Shown here: positions 34,133-43,075 of the stretch, piece after piece
How the letters are laid out: every line of letters begins with the position of its first letter
How positions within the stretch are numbered: the stretch's first letter is position 1
Assembly (NCBI RefSeq): GCF_900105245.1
Contig: NZ_FNSZ01000001.1
Location: 744,001 to 808,000, forward strand
Direction: 5' to 3'
DNA: 64,000 bases
Source of the DNA: Streptomyces sp. 1222.5
GTDB taxonomy: Bacteria; Actinomycetota; Actinomycetes; Streptomycetales; Streptomycetaceae
Program-made: the position numbers and the translations under genes
The notes under the pieces: model-generated
Database searches by the model: none
What the model was told of the DNA's origin: nothing
Seen by the model: the letters and a program-made list of their open reading frames with translations, nothing else

Positions 34133-36400
34133 TCAGTCGTGGACGGGTGTCATCTCCGCGGTGGCCCCGGCCGTCTGGTCGCCGTACGCGATGCGTGACA
34201 TGTCGGTCAGCAGCGAGTCGAGCCAGGACACGGTGGCGTAGTACAGGCGCGGGGCGCCGGGCGGCTCCAGGGTGAAGCCCGCGAGGACGGAATCGATCAG
34301 CGGCAGGGGCGCGGTCGGGGTGTCGTCGCCGGGGTCGAGGGCCGCCGACACCAGCAGCATCCGCCCGGCCACCCGCTCCCCCAGTCCGCCGACCGAGTCG
34401 GCCGCGGCCATGTTCAGCCTGGCGAGCGGTGGGTCCAGCAGCCGGTCGGAGCCCCACAGGGTGTGGTGCCCGGCGATCAGCACCGACTGCCAGTCCGCGG
34501 GCTGCACCGTCTCGTGCCCCCGGCCGCCGAAGGGCGTCGGTTCGCTCTGGTACTGCGCGTACGCCGACTCGGCGAGGATGACCGCGCGTTGCAGGGACCG
34601 ATGGCCGGGGACCCGCGAGGGGGCGGCCGTCCCGCAGCCGCCCGCGACGGAGGCGCCGGTCGCGACCACGATCTCGGCCGCCCTGCGCAGGAGTTCCGCC
34701 CCCGCGTGCCGCAGCTCGTCATGAGCTCCCCGGGGCCAGGCCAGCAGGCCGAAGACCGCGCCGATCGCGCTGCCGACCAGCACGTCCAGCATCCTGGCCT
34801 CCGCCAGTCGCCAGGTCGGCGGCGCCAGCTGGGCGAAGACGAGGGCGACGAGCACGGTGAACAGACCCTGTGCCCAGCCGACGCCCTTGACCGGCCCCAC
34901 GGTGAAGGCGAACAGCATCCACAGGGGCAGCAGGGCGGCGTACACGGCGTTCTCGCCGCCCGCCGCGGTCAGGATGCCGGCGGCCAGCACGGCTCCCGCG
35001 AGCGTGCCCGTCAGCGCCCGGCGGATGGTGCTCCAGGTCTCGTCCATGGTGGTCCGGGTCAGGGTGAGCGTGGCCAGGGTGGCCCAGAAGCCGTGCGGCA
35101 GGGTGTCCAGCCCGGCCACGAGCCTGGCCGCCGTCAGAGCCAGGGCGATACGGACCGCGTTCTGAAAGAACACCGACCCTCGTCCGGCGTGGCCGCGCAA
35201 CCGGTGCCACCACAGGACGGGGGCCGAGGCGGTGGCGTACCAGAACCGGCCCCGTGCCACCTCCACCCGGGCGTGCCGGCCCCGCACGGCCAGATCGGCC
35301 GCGGTGCCCATGGCGAGCGCCGCGTCGGCGATCTCCAGCAGGGCGGCGTGCAGGCGCAGTACGGCGGGCGGGAGACCGGCCGGCGTGGTCCCGTTCTCCG
35401 GTACGGATCGGGCGGAGCCGGTGGCGAGGAAGGCCGGGCCCCCCGCCCCGGCCGTCAACGCGGTACCGGGTTCGGTGGCCGGGCCGGGTCCCGCCGACGC
35501 GGCCGACAGACGGGCGCGGGCCTCGACCAGCTCCTTGTGCGGCTCCACGGGGGACGGCCCCCCGTCCAGGCACGTCTCGGTCGCCGTGGCCAGCCGTGCC
35601 ACGGCCCGCAGGACCGCGAGCACCTGGGGGCCCGGTCGTTCCCCGCGCACCGCGCGCAGCCGTGCCAGCCGCCCGAGCAGGGCACGGGTGGCGAGACCCG
35701 TGTGGGACAGTGCCCGGTCGCGCACCCCGGGCCCGGCGGGGCGCTCCGCCTCCGGCACGGTCAGGGACCGCAGCGACTGGCCCGCCTCCCGGGCCTCGCG
35801 GATGTCGGCGGCGGTCAGGGCGTGCGGCGGCGCGACGAGGAGGATCGCGCAGCGGGCGGCGGTCCCCGCGGCCCGGGTGGCTCGCGCGCGGTACGTCTCC
35901 GGGCGCCGCTCGGGCAGGATCAGCGCCTCGGCGGCGATGAACAGGGCCAGCCCGGTGGTCGTCCCGATCAGCCGGTCGTCGAGGGAGGCGGGGTCGTACG
36001 GGGGGAACGACGGCAGGATGTACAGCAGCTGCAGGCCCGGTGCCGCCCCCGCCTGACGGGGCCCGCCCACGGCGGAGAAGGCCAGCGCGAAGCCGACCAC
36101 CAGCATGCCGACGACCGCGGTCCACGTCCGCACCGACAGGTAGGTGCCGACGACGACCAGCACCCAGCACACCGGCACCAGGCGGGCCACCACCGCCGCG
36201 CGCTGCCGTCCGGTGCCCGGGATCCGGGAGAGGCCGCCGAGGGCCACGGTGGCGAACAGCGCGTAGGTGGCCGCGACGGGGTCGCCGAGGCCGTAGCGGA
36301 AGAGGAAGAAGCCGGCTGCGGCGACCAGCGTCACACGTATCGCCCGGCGGCCCGGGGCCACGTAGGCGGCCGGTATCCGACCGGCTGGGACACCCCACAC
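34133..36400 (-). CDS. FUSC-family (fusaric-acid-resistance-like) membrane protein
   Basis: 755 residues from the GTG at 36400, which has GGGAGA about 10 bp upstream (GTG 36418 also possible). Two half-modules: N-terminal helices (RVTLVAAAGFFLFRYG, VCWVLVVVGTYLS, AVVGMLVVGFALAFSAV) and a second block (IALALTAARLVAGLD, GFWATLATLTLTRT, LTGTLAGAVLAAGI, LFTVLVALVFAQLAPP, VLVGSAIGAVFGLLAWPRG) typical of FUSC_2, each followed by a long cytoplasmic segment. Family members such as AaeB export aromatic acids or other organic acids; no membrane-fusion partner is encoded nearby, as usual in monoderms. 39 bp separate it from the permease gene upstream on the same strand, so they are probably co-transcribed. 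Confidence 0.85.
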   Translation of the reverse strand: MWGVPAGRIPAAYVAPGRRAIRVTLVAAAGFFLFRYGLGDPVAATYALFATVALGGLSRIPGTGRQRAAVVARLVPVCWVLVVVGTYLSVRTWTAVVGMLVVGFALAFSAVGGPRQAGAAPGLQLLYILPSFPPYDPASLDDRLIGTTTGLALFIAAEALILPERRPETYRARATRAAGTAARCAILLVAPPHALTAADIREAREAGQSLRSLTVPEAERPAGPGVRDRALSHTGLATRALLGRLARLRAVRGERPGPQVLAVLRAVARLATATETCLDGGPSPVEPHKELVEARARLSAASAGPGPATEPGTALTAGAGGPAFLATGSARSVPENGTTPAGLPPAVLRLHAALLEIADAALAMGTAADLAVRGRHARVEVARGRFWYATASAPVLWWHRLRGHAGRGSVFFQNAVRIALALTAARLVAGLDTLPHGFWATLATLTLTRTTMDETWSTIRRALTGTLAGAVLAAGILTAAGGENAVYAALLPLWMLFAFTVGPVKGVGWAQGLFTVLVALVFAQLAPPTWRLAEARMLDVLVGSAIGAVFGLLAWPRGAHDELRHAGAELLRRAAEIVVATGASVAGGCGTAAPSRVPGHRSLQRAVILAESAYAQYQSEPTPFGGRGHETVQPADWQSVLIAGHHTLWGSDRLLDPPLARLNMAAADSVGGLGERVAGRMLLVSAALDPGDDTPTAPLPLIDSVLAGFTLEPPGAPRLYYATVSWLDSLLTDMSRIAYGDQTAGATAEMTPVHD

Positions 36401-36438
36401 CCCTACAGAATCTCCCACCCGCGCACGCCCGGCACCTT

Positions 36439-37890
36439 TCAGGGTTCTCGGTGCTCGTGCGCGGCGCGCTCCAGCTCCTGTGCCTCCGCCTCCGCCAGCC
36501 GGGTCTCGGCCTCCACGTCGATCGAGCGGGTCAGCCACCAGTAGAGCAGCGCGGACACCGGCAGCCCGATGAACAGGGAGATGTCGGCTCCGCCGAGCGC
36601 GTCCGCGGCGGGGCCGACGAACAGGGTGCCGACGGAGAAGAACGGGATCATGACGGCGAAGCCGACCAGGTAGGCGATGATGCCGTGCCAGCCCCACCGG
36701 CCGTAGATGCCGTTCGGCTTGAAGATCTCGGCGATGGCGTAGTGGCCGCGGCGCACCACGTAGTAGTCCATGAGGTTGACCGCGGTCCAGGGGATGAACA
36801 GGTAGAGGACCAGCAGCAGGAAGTTGTTGAAGTTGGCGAGGAAGTTCGCCGTCGCGGACAGCGCGCCGATCAGGGAGAGCGCCGCGGTCAGGCCGATGGT
36901 CAGCAGGCGTACGCCCAGCGTCGGCCGTACGCGTTTGAACGAGTCGATGGCGCTGATGAGGGTCAGCGAACCGCCGTACATGTTGAGCGCGGTGACGGAG
37001 ACCAGGCCGAGGGCGGCGAAGAGCAGCACGATCGCGCCGAAGCCGCTGAAGACCTTGTCCCCGGCGGCGTTGATCGACTTGATCGTCTCGAAGTCCTGGC
37101 CGGCCCACGCGGCGAGCAGTGCCCCGAGGACCATCAGCCAGATGCCGCCGAGCGCGGAGCCGAAGTACGTCCAGTAGAACGTCTTGCGCACCGTGACGTC
37201 CGGCGGGAGGTAGCGCGAGTAGTCGGAGACGTAGATGGCCCAGCTGATCTGGTAGCCGGCGACCACGCCGAACTGCGCGAGGAACGGGGTCAGCTTGAAG
37301 TCGCCGAGGTCGAAGGAGCCCGCCGGGTAGTGCAGGGTGACGAGCACGCCGACGGTGAAGATCCCGAAGACGACCAGGAAGGTGTACGTCAGGACCCGCT
37401 CGGCCTTGTGGATGATGTCGTAGCCGATCAGCGCGATGACGAGCGCCACGATCGTCACCACGACCACCCACAGTTTGACGCTGCCGTGCAGGGTGGTGTG
37501 CAGGGAGTCGGCGGCGAGGATGGTGTTGAAGACGTTGAAGCCGGCGTACTGCACATAGGCGAAGAGCCACACCAGCAGGGCACCGACGTAGCCGAACTGG
37601 GGGCGCGACTGGATCATCTGCGGCAGGCCCAGCTGGGGGCCCTGGGCCGAGTGGAAGGCCATGAAGAAGGTGCCGATGACCGTGCCGGAGACGATGGCCA
37701 GCAGCGACCAGATGAGGTTGCCGCCCTCGGTGATGCTGATCAGCCCCACGGCCAGGGTGGCGATCTGTGCGTTCGACATGAACCACAGGGGGCCCAGGTG
37801 CCAGAGTTTGCCGTGCCGCTCGTCCAGCGGGACGTAGTCGATGGACCGGACCTCGAGACCGGACACCCGCGGCTCCGCTGAAGTGCTCAT
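36439..37890 (-). CDS. NCS1-family purine/cytosine-type permease
   Basis: 483 residues with 12 predicted TM helices. NCS1 signatures: N-terminal RSIDYVPLDERHGKLW, first helix WFMSNAQIATLAVGLISI, QSRPQFGYVGALL (helix 3 substrate region), VGYQ-like AGYQISWAIYVSDYSRYLP in helix 6, and FLLLVLYLFIPWTAVNLMDYY in the C-terminal half. Such permeases import cytosine, purines, hydantoins or allantoin by cation symport. Exact substrate cannot be read from the sequence. It leads a likely two-gene unit with the FUSC protein, pairing an importer with an exporter-type membrane protein. Confidence 0.9.
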   Translation of the reverse strand: MSTSAEPRVSGLEVRSIDYVPLDERHGKLWHLGPLWFMSNAQIATLAVGLISITEGGNLIWSLLAIVSGTVIGTFFMAFHSAQGPQLGLPQMIQSRPQFGYVGALLVWLFAYVQYAGFNVFNTILAADSLHTTLHGSVKLWVVVVTIVALVIALIGYDIIHKAERVLTYTFLVVFGIFTVGVLVTLHYPAGSFDLGDFKLTPFLAQFGVVAGYQISWAIYVSDYSRYLPPDVTVRKTFYWTYFGSALGGIWLMVLGALLAAWAGQDFETIKSINAAGDKVFSGFGAIVLLFAALGLVSVTALNMYGGSLTLISAIDSFKRVRPTLGVRLLTIGLTAALSLIGALSATANFLANFNNFLLLVLYLFIPWTAVNLMDYYVVRRGHYAIAEIFKPNGIYGRWGWHGIIAYLVGFAVMIPFFSVGTLFVGPAADALGGADISLFIGLPVSALLYWWLTRSIDVEAETRLAEAEAQELERAAHEHREP

Positions 37891-38051
37891 GACGCCTCCC
37901 GAGGCCAGTGTGCCCCTGAAGGACATTGTCGTCTTCCCAGGACGCGGTGACGAGCGCGGATCGGGCGTGGATCGGGCGCGGACCGTGAACGGGTTCCCGG
38001 CCGCTCGCATTGCGGTTGTCCCCGGCTCCGTTCCGGTTCTAGGGTGCCGCG

Positions 38052-38705
38052 GTGGATCACTTCTCGCGTTCGTGGACGGCGTTGCGCACCGCGGTGGCCG
38101 AGCTGGGGGACGCGGATTTCGCGCGGCCGTCCGGCTGTGCCGGCTGGCTCGTACGCGACCTGGTGTGCCATCTGGTCATCGACGCCCAGGACGTCCTGAT
38201 CACCCTGGTCACGCCCGTGGACGCCGAGCCCACCGTGGACGCGGTCACCTACTGGAGCCTCGTGGAACCGCCGACCGGCGAGGACCCGCTGGACGCGCTG
38301 ATCCCGCGGCTTGCGGCGGCCTACGGCGAGCCGTGGCTGCTGAGGTTCCACCTCGACGACGTGGGTTCCGCCGCGGGCCGCGCCGCCGGACTCGCCGATC
38401 CGGCCGTACGGGTCGGCACCCGCGACCAGGTGCTGACCATCGGGGACTACCTGACGGCGTACGTGCTCGAATGGACGCTGCACCACCTCGACCTGATCGC
38501 GCATCTGCCGTCGGCCGCCGGGCCGCCCGCCGACACGCTCGCCGCGGCCCGCGCCGCGCTGGAGGACATCGCCGGGGCCCCGTTCCCCGCCTCCCTCACC
38601 GACCGGGACGCGCTGCTCGTCGGGACCGGCCGCCGCACACCGACCGACGCGGAGACCGCCGCCCTGGGCGCCCTCGCGGCGAGACTCCCGCTCGTCCTCG
38701 GCTGA
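38052..38705 (+). CDS. Mycothiol-dependent maleylpyruvate isomerase-like (DinB-fold) protein
   Basis: 217 residues from GTG 38052. N-terminal MDMPI/DinB helical bundle: GCAGWLVRDLVCHLVIDA with metal-ligand His40 and a later ExxxH pair in LEWTLHHLDL (about 139-143), which together make the three-ligand zinc site of the family. C-terminal small domain ends LGALAARLPLVLG. Family members use mycothiol as a cofactor for isomerisation or conjugation reactions in actinobacteria. Lies 162 bp from the divergent permease. Substrate unknown. Confidence 0.85.
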   Translation: MDHFSRSWTALRTAVAELGDADFARPSGCAGWLVRDLVCHLVIDAQDVLITLVTPVDAEPTVDAVTYWSLVEPPTGEDPLDALIPRLAAAYGEPWLLRFHLDDVGSAAGRAAGLADPAVRVGTRDQVLTIGDYLTAYVLEWTLHHLDLIAHLPSAAGPPADTLAAARAALEDIAGAPFPASLTDRDALLVGTGRRTPTDAETAALGALAARLPLVLG

Positions 38706-38734
38706 GGGGACGCGGTCGGTCCGCGGCCACGCAC

Positions 38735-39940
38735 TCAGTCGGCGTGGAGACGCGTGTCCAGCCAGTCGAAGACACGCTGTTCGAACAGGGCGCGGCCCAT
38801 CGGCTCGCAGTGCATGTGCGCTCCCTCCGCCTGCGTGAAGCGCACCAGGTGTTTCGGGCCGGGCAGCGCGTCGTGAAGGCGCTGCGAGGCTCCGGGCCAG
38901 AAGTGCTCGCCCTCGGGGTCGGTGATCAACAGGGGCGTGGTGATCCGGTCGATGACGGGGGTGAGGTCGTACCGGGAGACCTCGGTCAGCAGGTCGAACG
39001 GGGAGTCGACGGCATAGGGCTTGGCACGCCAGCGCCAGGTGGCGGCCAGGGCGGGGTCCTCGTCCAGCGCCTCCAGGACGACCTTGTCGAAGGTCGCGCG
39101 GTCGCCCGACTCCCACAGGGCGCGCAGGTCGGGCCCCAGGTTGCGCCACCAGCTCTCCACCACACCTACCACCCCGGGGTCCGCGACGGCGGCGGCGACG
39201 CGGTGCTCGAACGCCAGCGCACGGGGCACCCAGTAACCCGCCTGACTGATGCCGGCGAGGACGATGCGGCGGGGGTCGACGTCCGGGCGGGCGACGAGGA
39301 AGTCGACGAGCGGTGTGACGACGTTCTCCCAGTCGTGCCGGAAGGTGACGCCGCGTTCGAAGAGCATGGACTGCTGGCCCGGGCCGTCGAAGAGCAGCGC
39401 ACGGTATCCGCGGGCCACGGCCGGCGCGGCGAGCAGTGTCCACGCGGAGCTGATGGGGCCGTCGCTGCCGTTGTTGGCGATCAGTACGGGCAGCGGGCCG
39501 GCGCGGTCGGCCGGGCCCACCAAATATCCCGGCAGGGAACCGCCCTCGTACGGGATCGCGACCCGTTCGGCGGGGGGCTCCCAGGCACGCAGGAAGCGGT
39601 CGAAGCAGTCGCGGTGTTCGGGGAAAACCTTCCGCAGATGGGTCTCCGGATCCGGGAAGGCGTCGACGGCGACGAGGGCCGTGCCGAAGTAGCCGGCCGC
39701 GCGGAGGTACGCGTCGCGGGCGCTGGTCGTGTGTCCGGCGGCCCCGCTCCGCTCGGCCTGTGCGCGGACCCGCCGGGCCAGGTCGGTCCACACGGTGAAC
39801 CACCGCCGCCCGTCGCCGTCCGCGACGGCGGACGCGGCGGACAGCACCTCGCCCACGTCCGCGCCGTGCTGCCAGGCCGAACCCAGCGCGAGCAGGATCT
39901 CGTAGTCGAACTGGTCGTTGTCGCTGAATCGGTGGGTCAT
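38735..39940 (-). CDS. Alpha/beta hydrolase, FrsA / pseudooxynicotine-hydrolase-like
   Basis: 401 residues. An N-terminal helical cap (residues 1-120) precedes the hydrolase fold: PVLIANNGSDGPISS (oxyanion region), nucleophile elbow GISQAG (near 248), acid in LLITDPEGEHFWPG and His in EGAHMHCEP. The cap-first layout and the GxSQxG elbow match the subgroup that includes 2,6-dihydroxypseudooxynicotine hydrolase, which cleaves C-C bonds, and other Streptomyces esterases. Exact substrate unknown. Convergent with the isomerase-like gene, 29-bp gap; start ATG 39940. Confidence 0.87.
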   Translation of the reverse strand: MTHRFSDNDQFDYEILLALGSAWQHGADVGEVLSAASAVADGDGRRWFTVWTDLARRVRAQAERSGAAGHTTSARDAYLRAAGYFGTALVAVDAFPDPETHLRKVFPEHRDCFDRFLRAWEPPAERVAIPYEGGSLPGYLVGPADRAGPLPVLIANNGSDGPISSAWTLLAAPAVARGYRALLFDGPGQQSMLFERGVTFRHDWENVVTPLVDFLVARPDVDPRRIVLAGISQAGYWVPRALAFEHRVAAAVADPGVVGVVESWWRNLGPDLRALWESGDRATFDKVVLEALDEDPALAATWRWRAKPYAVDSPFDLLTEVSRYDLTPVIDRITTPLLITDPEGEHFWPGASQRLHDALPGPKHLVRFTQAEGAHMHCEPMGRALFEQRVFDWLDTRLHAD

Positions 39941-40104
39941 GGCTGCTCCCGGACGGACCGGCACCGCCCCCGCGTCCGGACCGTACTCCCACGGTAGGAG
40001 CCCGCCCGACGGCCCGCACGCGGTGCGGCGTGCGACCGGTGGTGGGCGACCGCATGATGGAGAAGCGGTGGCGGGGGCGGTCACGACAGTGAGGGGAGAA
40101 CCGC

Positions 40105-40707
40105 ATGGCGCAGCAGCAGTCGGCGACGAAGGCCCCGGCCGAACAAGCCGTCGGCGCGGGCAGTGTGTTCCTCTCGTTCGCGCCGTGGATCATCTTCGGG
40201 GTGGTCGCGAGTCCCAGCACCTGGGAGTACGCGGCGCTCGCCGCGCTGGTCGCCGCGATCGTGCTGTCGGGCAAGGACATGCTCCGCGGGAGGCTCCGCG
40301 TCCTGGACATGGCCGGCATCGTGTTCTTCGCCGTGCTCTCGGTCCTCGCCCTGGCCCTGGACCGCGGTCAGCTCATCTGGCTGGAGACCTACGCGCAGGT
40401 CATCTCCAACGGGCTGGTGGCGGTCGTGGCGCTCGGCTCGCTCCTCGTCGATCCCTTCACCGCCCAGTACGCCCGCGAGTCGACGCCCCGGGAGTACTGG
40501 CACTCGCCGGTCTTCCTGCACATCAACCGGGTGCTCACCGGCGCCTGGGGCCTGGTGTTCGTCCTGATGACGCTGTCGACCTGGCTGGCCATCCGCTTCC
40601 CGTCCCAGGACGACTGGTTCAACTGGGTCGTCCCCGTCGTGCTGCTGGTGTGGGCCATCAGGTTCACCAACAGCTACCCGGAGTCGTACAAGGCGCGCGT
40701 GACCTAG
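40105..40707 (+). CDS. Integral membrane protein, about six TM segments
   Basis: 200 residues. Hydrophobic segments: VFLSFAPWIIFGVV, YAALAALVAAIVLS, AGIVFFAVLSVLALAL, SNGLVAVVALGSLLV, VLTGAWGLVFVLMTLSTWL and WVVPVVLLVWAIRF. Between helices 4 and 5 lies DPFTAQYARESTPREYWHSP, a conserved-looking loop seen in intracellular-septation-like membrane proteins of actinobacteria. No transporter family can be named. GAGGGGAGAA precedes ATG 40105. Its TAG stop shares the palindrome CTAG with the stop of the convergent urea transporter. Confidence 0.75.
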   Translation: MAQQQSATKAPAEQAVGAGSVFLSFAPWIIFGVVASPSTWEYAALAALVAAIVLSGKDMLRGRLRVLDMAGIVFFAVLSVLALALDRGQLIWLETYAQVISNGLVAVVALGSLLVDPFTAQYARESTPREYWHSPVFLHINRVLTGAWGLVFVLMTLSTWLAIRFPSQDDWFNWVVPVVLLVWAIRFTNSYPESYKARVT

Positions 40708-41807
40708 GGGTGCGTCCCGGCGCCCGGCGGAAGGAACCGCCGCGGCGGCTGTGTCCCGTCCGCGCCCGTCGCATGGTCGCCGGGCGCGTTCGTGACACGC
40801 TCCCCGGTGAGACGGGGGAAGGCCCGGGCCGCCACCAGGAAGACCGCCGCGGTCAGCACGAACGGCCAGGTGAGCACGTGTCCTCCGGACGGGGCCAGCA
40901 GAGCGGCGACGGCGGGTGTGAACGTGGTGGCGGTCGCGGCGCCGAGCAGCGCGTACCCGAACGTGGCCCGGGTCGCCGCCAGGCACCCCCCGTGGAGCGC
41001 GAGTGTCACGAGCACGGCGTTGTACCCCATCGTGCCGTCGGCGATCCGCGCGCCCGGCGCCCCCAGCGCCCAGGCGGTGAGGAGGCCCGCCGCGCTTCCG
41101 GAGCAGGCGGCCAGCCCCGCCGCCCGGCTCGCCAGGAAGAGCCCCGCGAGCAGCAGTGCCCCCGCGTACCACTGGTCCAGGAAGAGGACTTGGGACACGT
41201 TGCGGAAGAACGCCCGCCACAGGTCGTACGGGGGGAGGGTGGTCGGGCCGGTGGCCGGGCGCGGGAGCACGGCCCTGCCGTCTCCGGAGGGCCGGATCCG
41301 CCGGAAGGCGGGCGCGGCGAGGGTCACGGCGCCCGCCAGCAGACAGAACGGCACGGTCAGCGGCGGCAGGCTCCACCCGCGCAGCAGCCGGGTCACCGCC
41401 GCCGTGACGATCGTGGCCAGAACGGAGCTCGCCGCCGCGAGCAGCGCCGTCGCCGGCCGGCCCGCGTCGAGGAACACCGCACAGCCCAGGGCGGTCAGAC
41501 AGGAGTTGAAGCCCTCCAGCCCCGCTCGCACCCGGTCGCGGTCCACGCCCAGCAGGCACGCGGTCGCGGTGCCCAGGGTGGCGCCGCCCACCGCGTAGGC
41601 GCCGTAGCGCCAGTCCGCCGCCAGCAGGGCCAGGCCGAGGACGGCTCCGGCCCAGGCCCGGTCCAGGAACAGGACCTGGGCCAGGCCCCGCAGCACGTAC
41701 GCACCGAATGCCGGGCCCCTCCGCCCGGGCTCGTCCGGGCGCCGCCCCCGTCCTCGCTTCGACGCGTGCCCACGGCCGGGCACCGGCATCCTCGTGCCGC
41801 ACCGCAT
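40704..41807 (-). CDS. Urea transporter (UT family)
   Basis: 367 residues, internally duplicated as expected for UT channels: first repeat LRGLAQVLFLDRAWAGAVLG and FNSCLTALGCAVF, second repeat FRNVSQVLFLDQWYAGALLL and YNAVLVTLALHGG. Each repeat supplies the aromatic/Thr slot of the urea pore. Start ATG 41807 or 41789; the first 35 residues are basic and disordered. UT proteins passively conduct urea through the membrane; no urease genes are in the window. A TCGCGG-N10-CCGCGA palindrome lies 33-54 bp upstream. Stop codon overlaps that of the convergent membrane-protein gene. Confidence 0.88.
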   Translation of the reverse strand: MRCGTRMPVPGRGHASKRGRGRRPDEPGRRGPAFGAYVLRGLAQVLFLDRAWAGAVLGLALLAADWRYGAYAVGGATLGTATACLLGVDRDRVRAGLEGFNSCLTALGCAVFLDAGRPATALLAAASSVLATIVTAAVTRLLRGWSLPPLTVPFCLLAGAVTLAAPAFRRIRPSGDGRAVLPRPATGPTTLPPYDLWRAFFRNVSQVLFLDQWYAGALLLAGLFLASRAAGLAACSGSAAGLLTAWALGAPGARIADGTMGYNAVLVTLALHGGCLAATRATFGYALLGAATATTFTPAVAALLAPSGGHVLTWPFVLTAAVFLVAARAFPRLTGERVTNAPGDHATGADGTQPPRRFLPPGAGTHP

Positions 41808-41839
41808 ACGCTTGCCCCCCCACCCCTTGGCTTTCCGCT

Positions 41840-41861
41840 TCGCGGTACTATATTTCCGCGA
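41840..41861 (-). promoter_or_regulatory. 22-bp palindromic operator upstream of the urea transporter
   Basis: TCGCGG (41840-41845), a 10-bp A/T-rich spacer TACTATATTT, CCGCGA (41856-41861). The spacer includes a TATAGT-like -10 hexamer when read on the minus strand, so a bound dimer would cover the promoter. Confidence 0.55.
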
Positions 41862-41918
41862 TACGACATGGGGGTGCGGTCGGCCACGTAGTGGACAGCC
41901 CTTGCCCGCCGGGGCCGC

Positions 41919-42866
41919 TCAGGGAGCTGTCGCGACCTCGAAGTCCCAGGGGCGGGGCCCGGTGCCGTCGTGCCAGGCGCTCAGTTCGTCGCCGTTCACG
42001 CACAGGATTCCGCACTGTTCGGCGTATTCGAGGGCGGGGGCGGTGAAGTCGCTCGTCGTGACGACCACGGCTATGTCGGCCTCGTGGACGGTGAAGCAGG
42101 TGCCCCCGAACCGCTGCAGATCCTGCGAGCCGACCTTGTTGGTCTCGCCGTAGCGCTTGCACTGCACGATCAGGCGCCGCCCGTCCGGGGTGACGGCCGT
42201 GACATCGGCTCCCAAGTCGCCGGCTCCTCCGACCACTTCGACATCCCCGCAGCCGTCACGCAGGCACAGGTCGGCTATTGTCCGCTCGAAGGCATCGGGG
42301 TCGAGTTCGGCGCAGTCCACCGGCTGGTCGAGGACGGCGGTGAGCTCCTCCCCCGCCGCCGTCGTCAGGTCGGGCGCCTGCGGCACCTCCGGACGGAGGG
42401 GATCGGCGCCGTACCCGGGGGCCGGGGCCGCCGCGCCGGTCGGGCACTCGACGGCCGGCACCGCCGCGGCCGCCGCCATGCCCTGCACGCCTTCGGCCGC
42501 CGTCGAGCCGCACACGCCTTCGGCCACCGCCATGCCGTACGTGTCCGCCGTCGCGCCGCGCATGTCGCGGAGGTTCTCGGACGCGGTCTCGGCCGCGGCC
42601 TCCAGCGCCTCGGCCGCGCGGCGCGCGCACCTCGCGGCGGACAGCCTGCGCCACCGGGACCGGGAGGCGAGCACGGACGCGACGATCAGTACGGCGAGCA
42701 GTCCGGCCCACACCGGGCGGCGCTCCGCCATCCCCACCGCGAGGCGCGCCACCGATGCCACGAGACACAGGACGAGCGCCAGCAGGACGAAGAACAGCGT
42801 GGTGGTACGGAGGTCGAACCGCCGGTCGGTGTACAGGCGTCGGTCACGTGGTGCGGGTACGGTCAT
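41919..42866 (-). CDS. Membrane-tethered Mrr-type restriction endonuclease-like protein
   Basis: 315 residues from ATG 42866, which follows a GGAGGGGAAG ribosome site. Two adjacent TM helices (TTTLFFVLLALVLCLVASVA and PVWAGLLAVLIVASVLAS, residues 20-70), an Ala-rich linker of about 100 residues, then an Mrr_cat fold: ERTIADLCLRDGCGDVEVVG, catalytic GDLGADVTAVTPDG and VQCKRYGETNKVGS (D...QxK), DIAVVVTTSDFTAPALEYA and a closing strand ILCVNGDEL. The PD-(D/E)xK residues are complete. Mrr nucleases cut modified DNA in E. coli, but membrane-tethered actinobacterial forms have not, to my knowledge, been assigned a role. Confidence 0.88.
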   Translation of the reverse strand: MTVPAPRDRRLYTDRRFDLRTTTLFFVLLALVLCLVASVARLAVGMAERRPVWAGLLAVLIVASVLASRSRWRRLSAARCARRAAEALEAAAETASENLRDMRGATADTYGMAVAEGVCGSTAAEGVQGMAAAAAVPAVECPTGAAAPAPGYGADPLRPEVPQAPDLTTAAGEELTAVLDQPVDCAELDPDAFERTIADLCLRDGCGDVEVVGGAGDLGADVTAVTPDGRRLIVQCKRYGETNKVGSQDLQRFGGTCFTVHEADIAVVVTTSDFTAPALEYAEQCGILCVNGDELSAWHDGTGPRPWDFEVATAP

Positions 42867-42997
42867 GCCGGTCTTCCCCTCCCGAGAACGAAGATCGTTC
42901 ATGTCCTCGTTCCCAAGATCACCGACTTCACCGGTGGGGAGGGGAACCCGAGTTGGGGACGACCGGGCGAGGAGCGCGGCACCTCCGGACGCGGCGG

Positions 42998-43054
42998 AGC
43001 GGGTTCCCGCACGGACGCGGGAACCCGCTGCCGGCACCCGCCTTTCGGTGCCGG
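42998..43054 (-). terminator. Tandem hairpins after the DUF6131-like gene
   Basis: First hairpin CCGGCACC/GGTGCCGG (43031-43038, 43047-43054), second AGCGGGTTCCCGC with its perfect complement (42998-43010, 43017-43029). They follow the minus-strand small gene and separate it from the nuclease gene. Confidence 0.75.
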
Positions 43055-43075
43055 ACCTCTATGAGGTCGGGTCGG

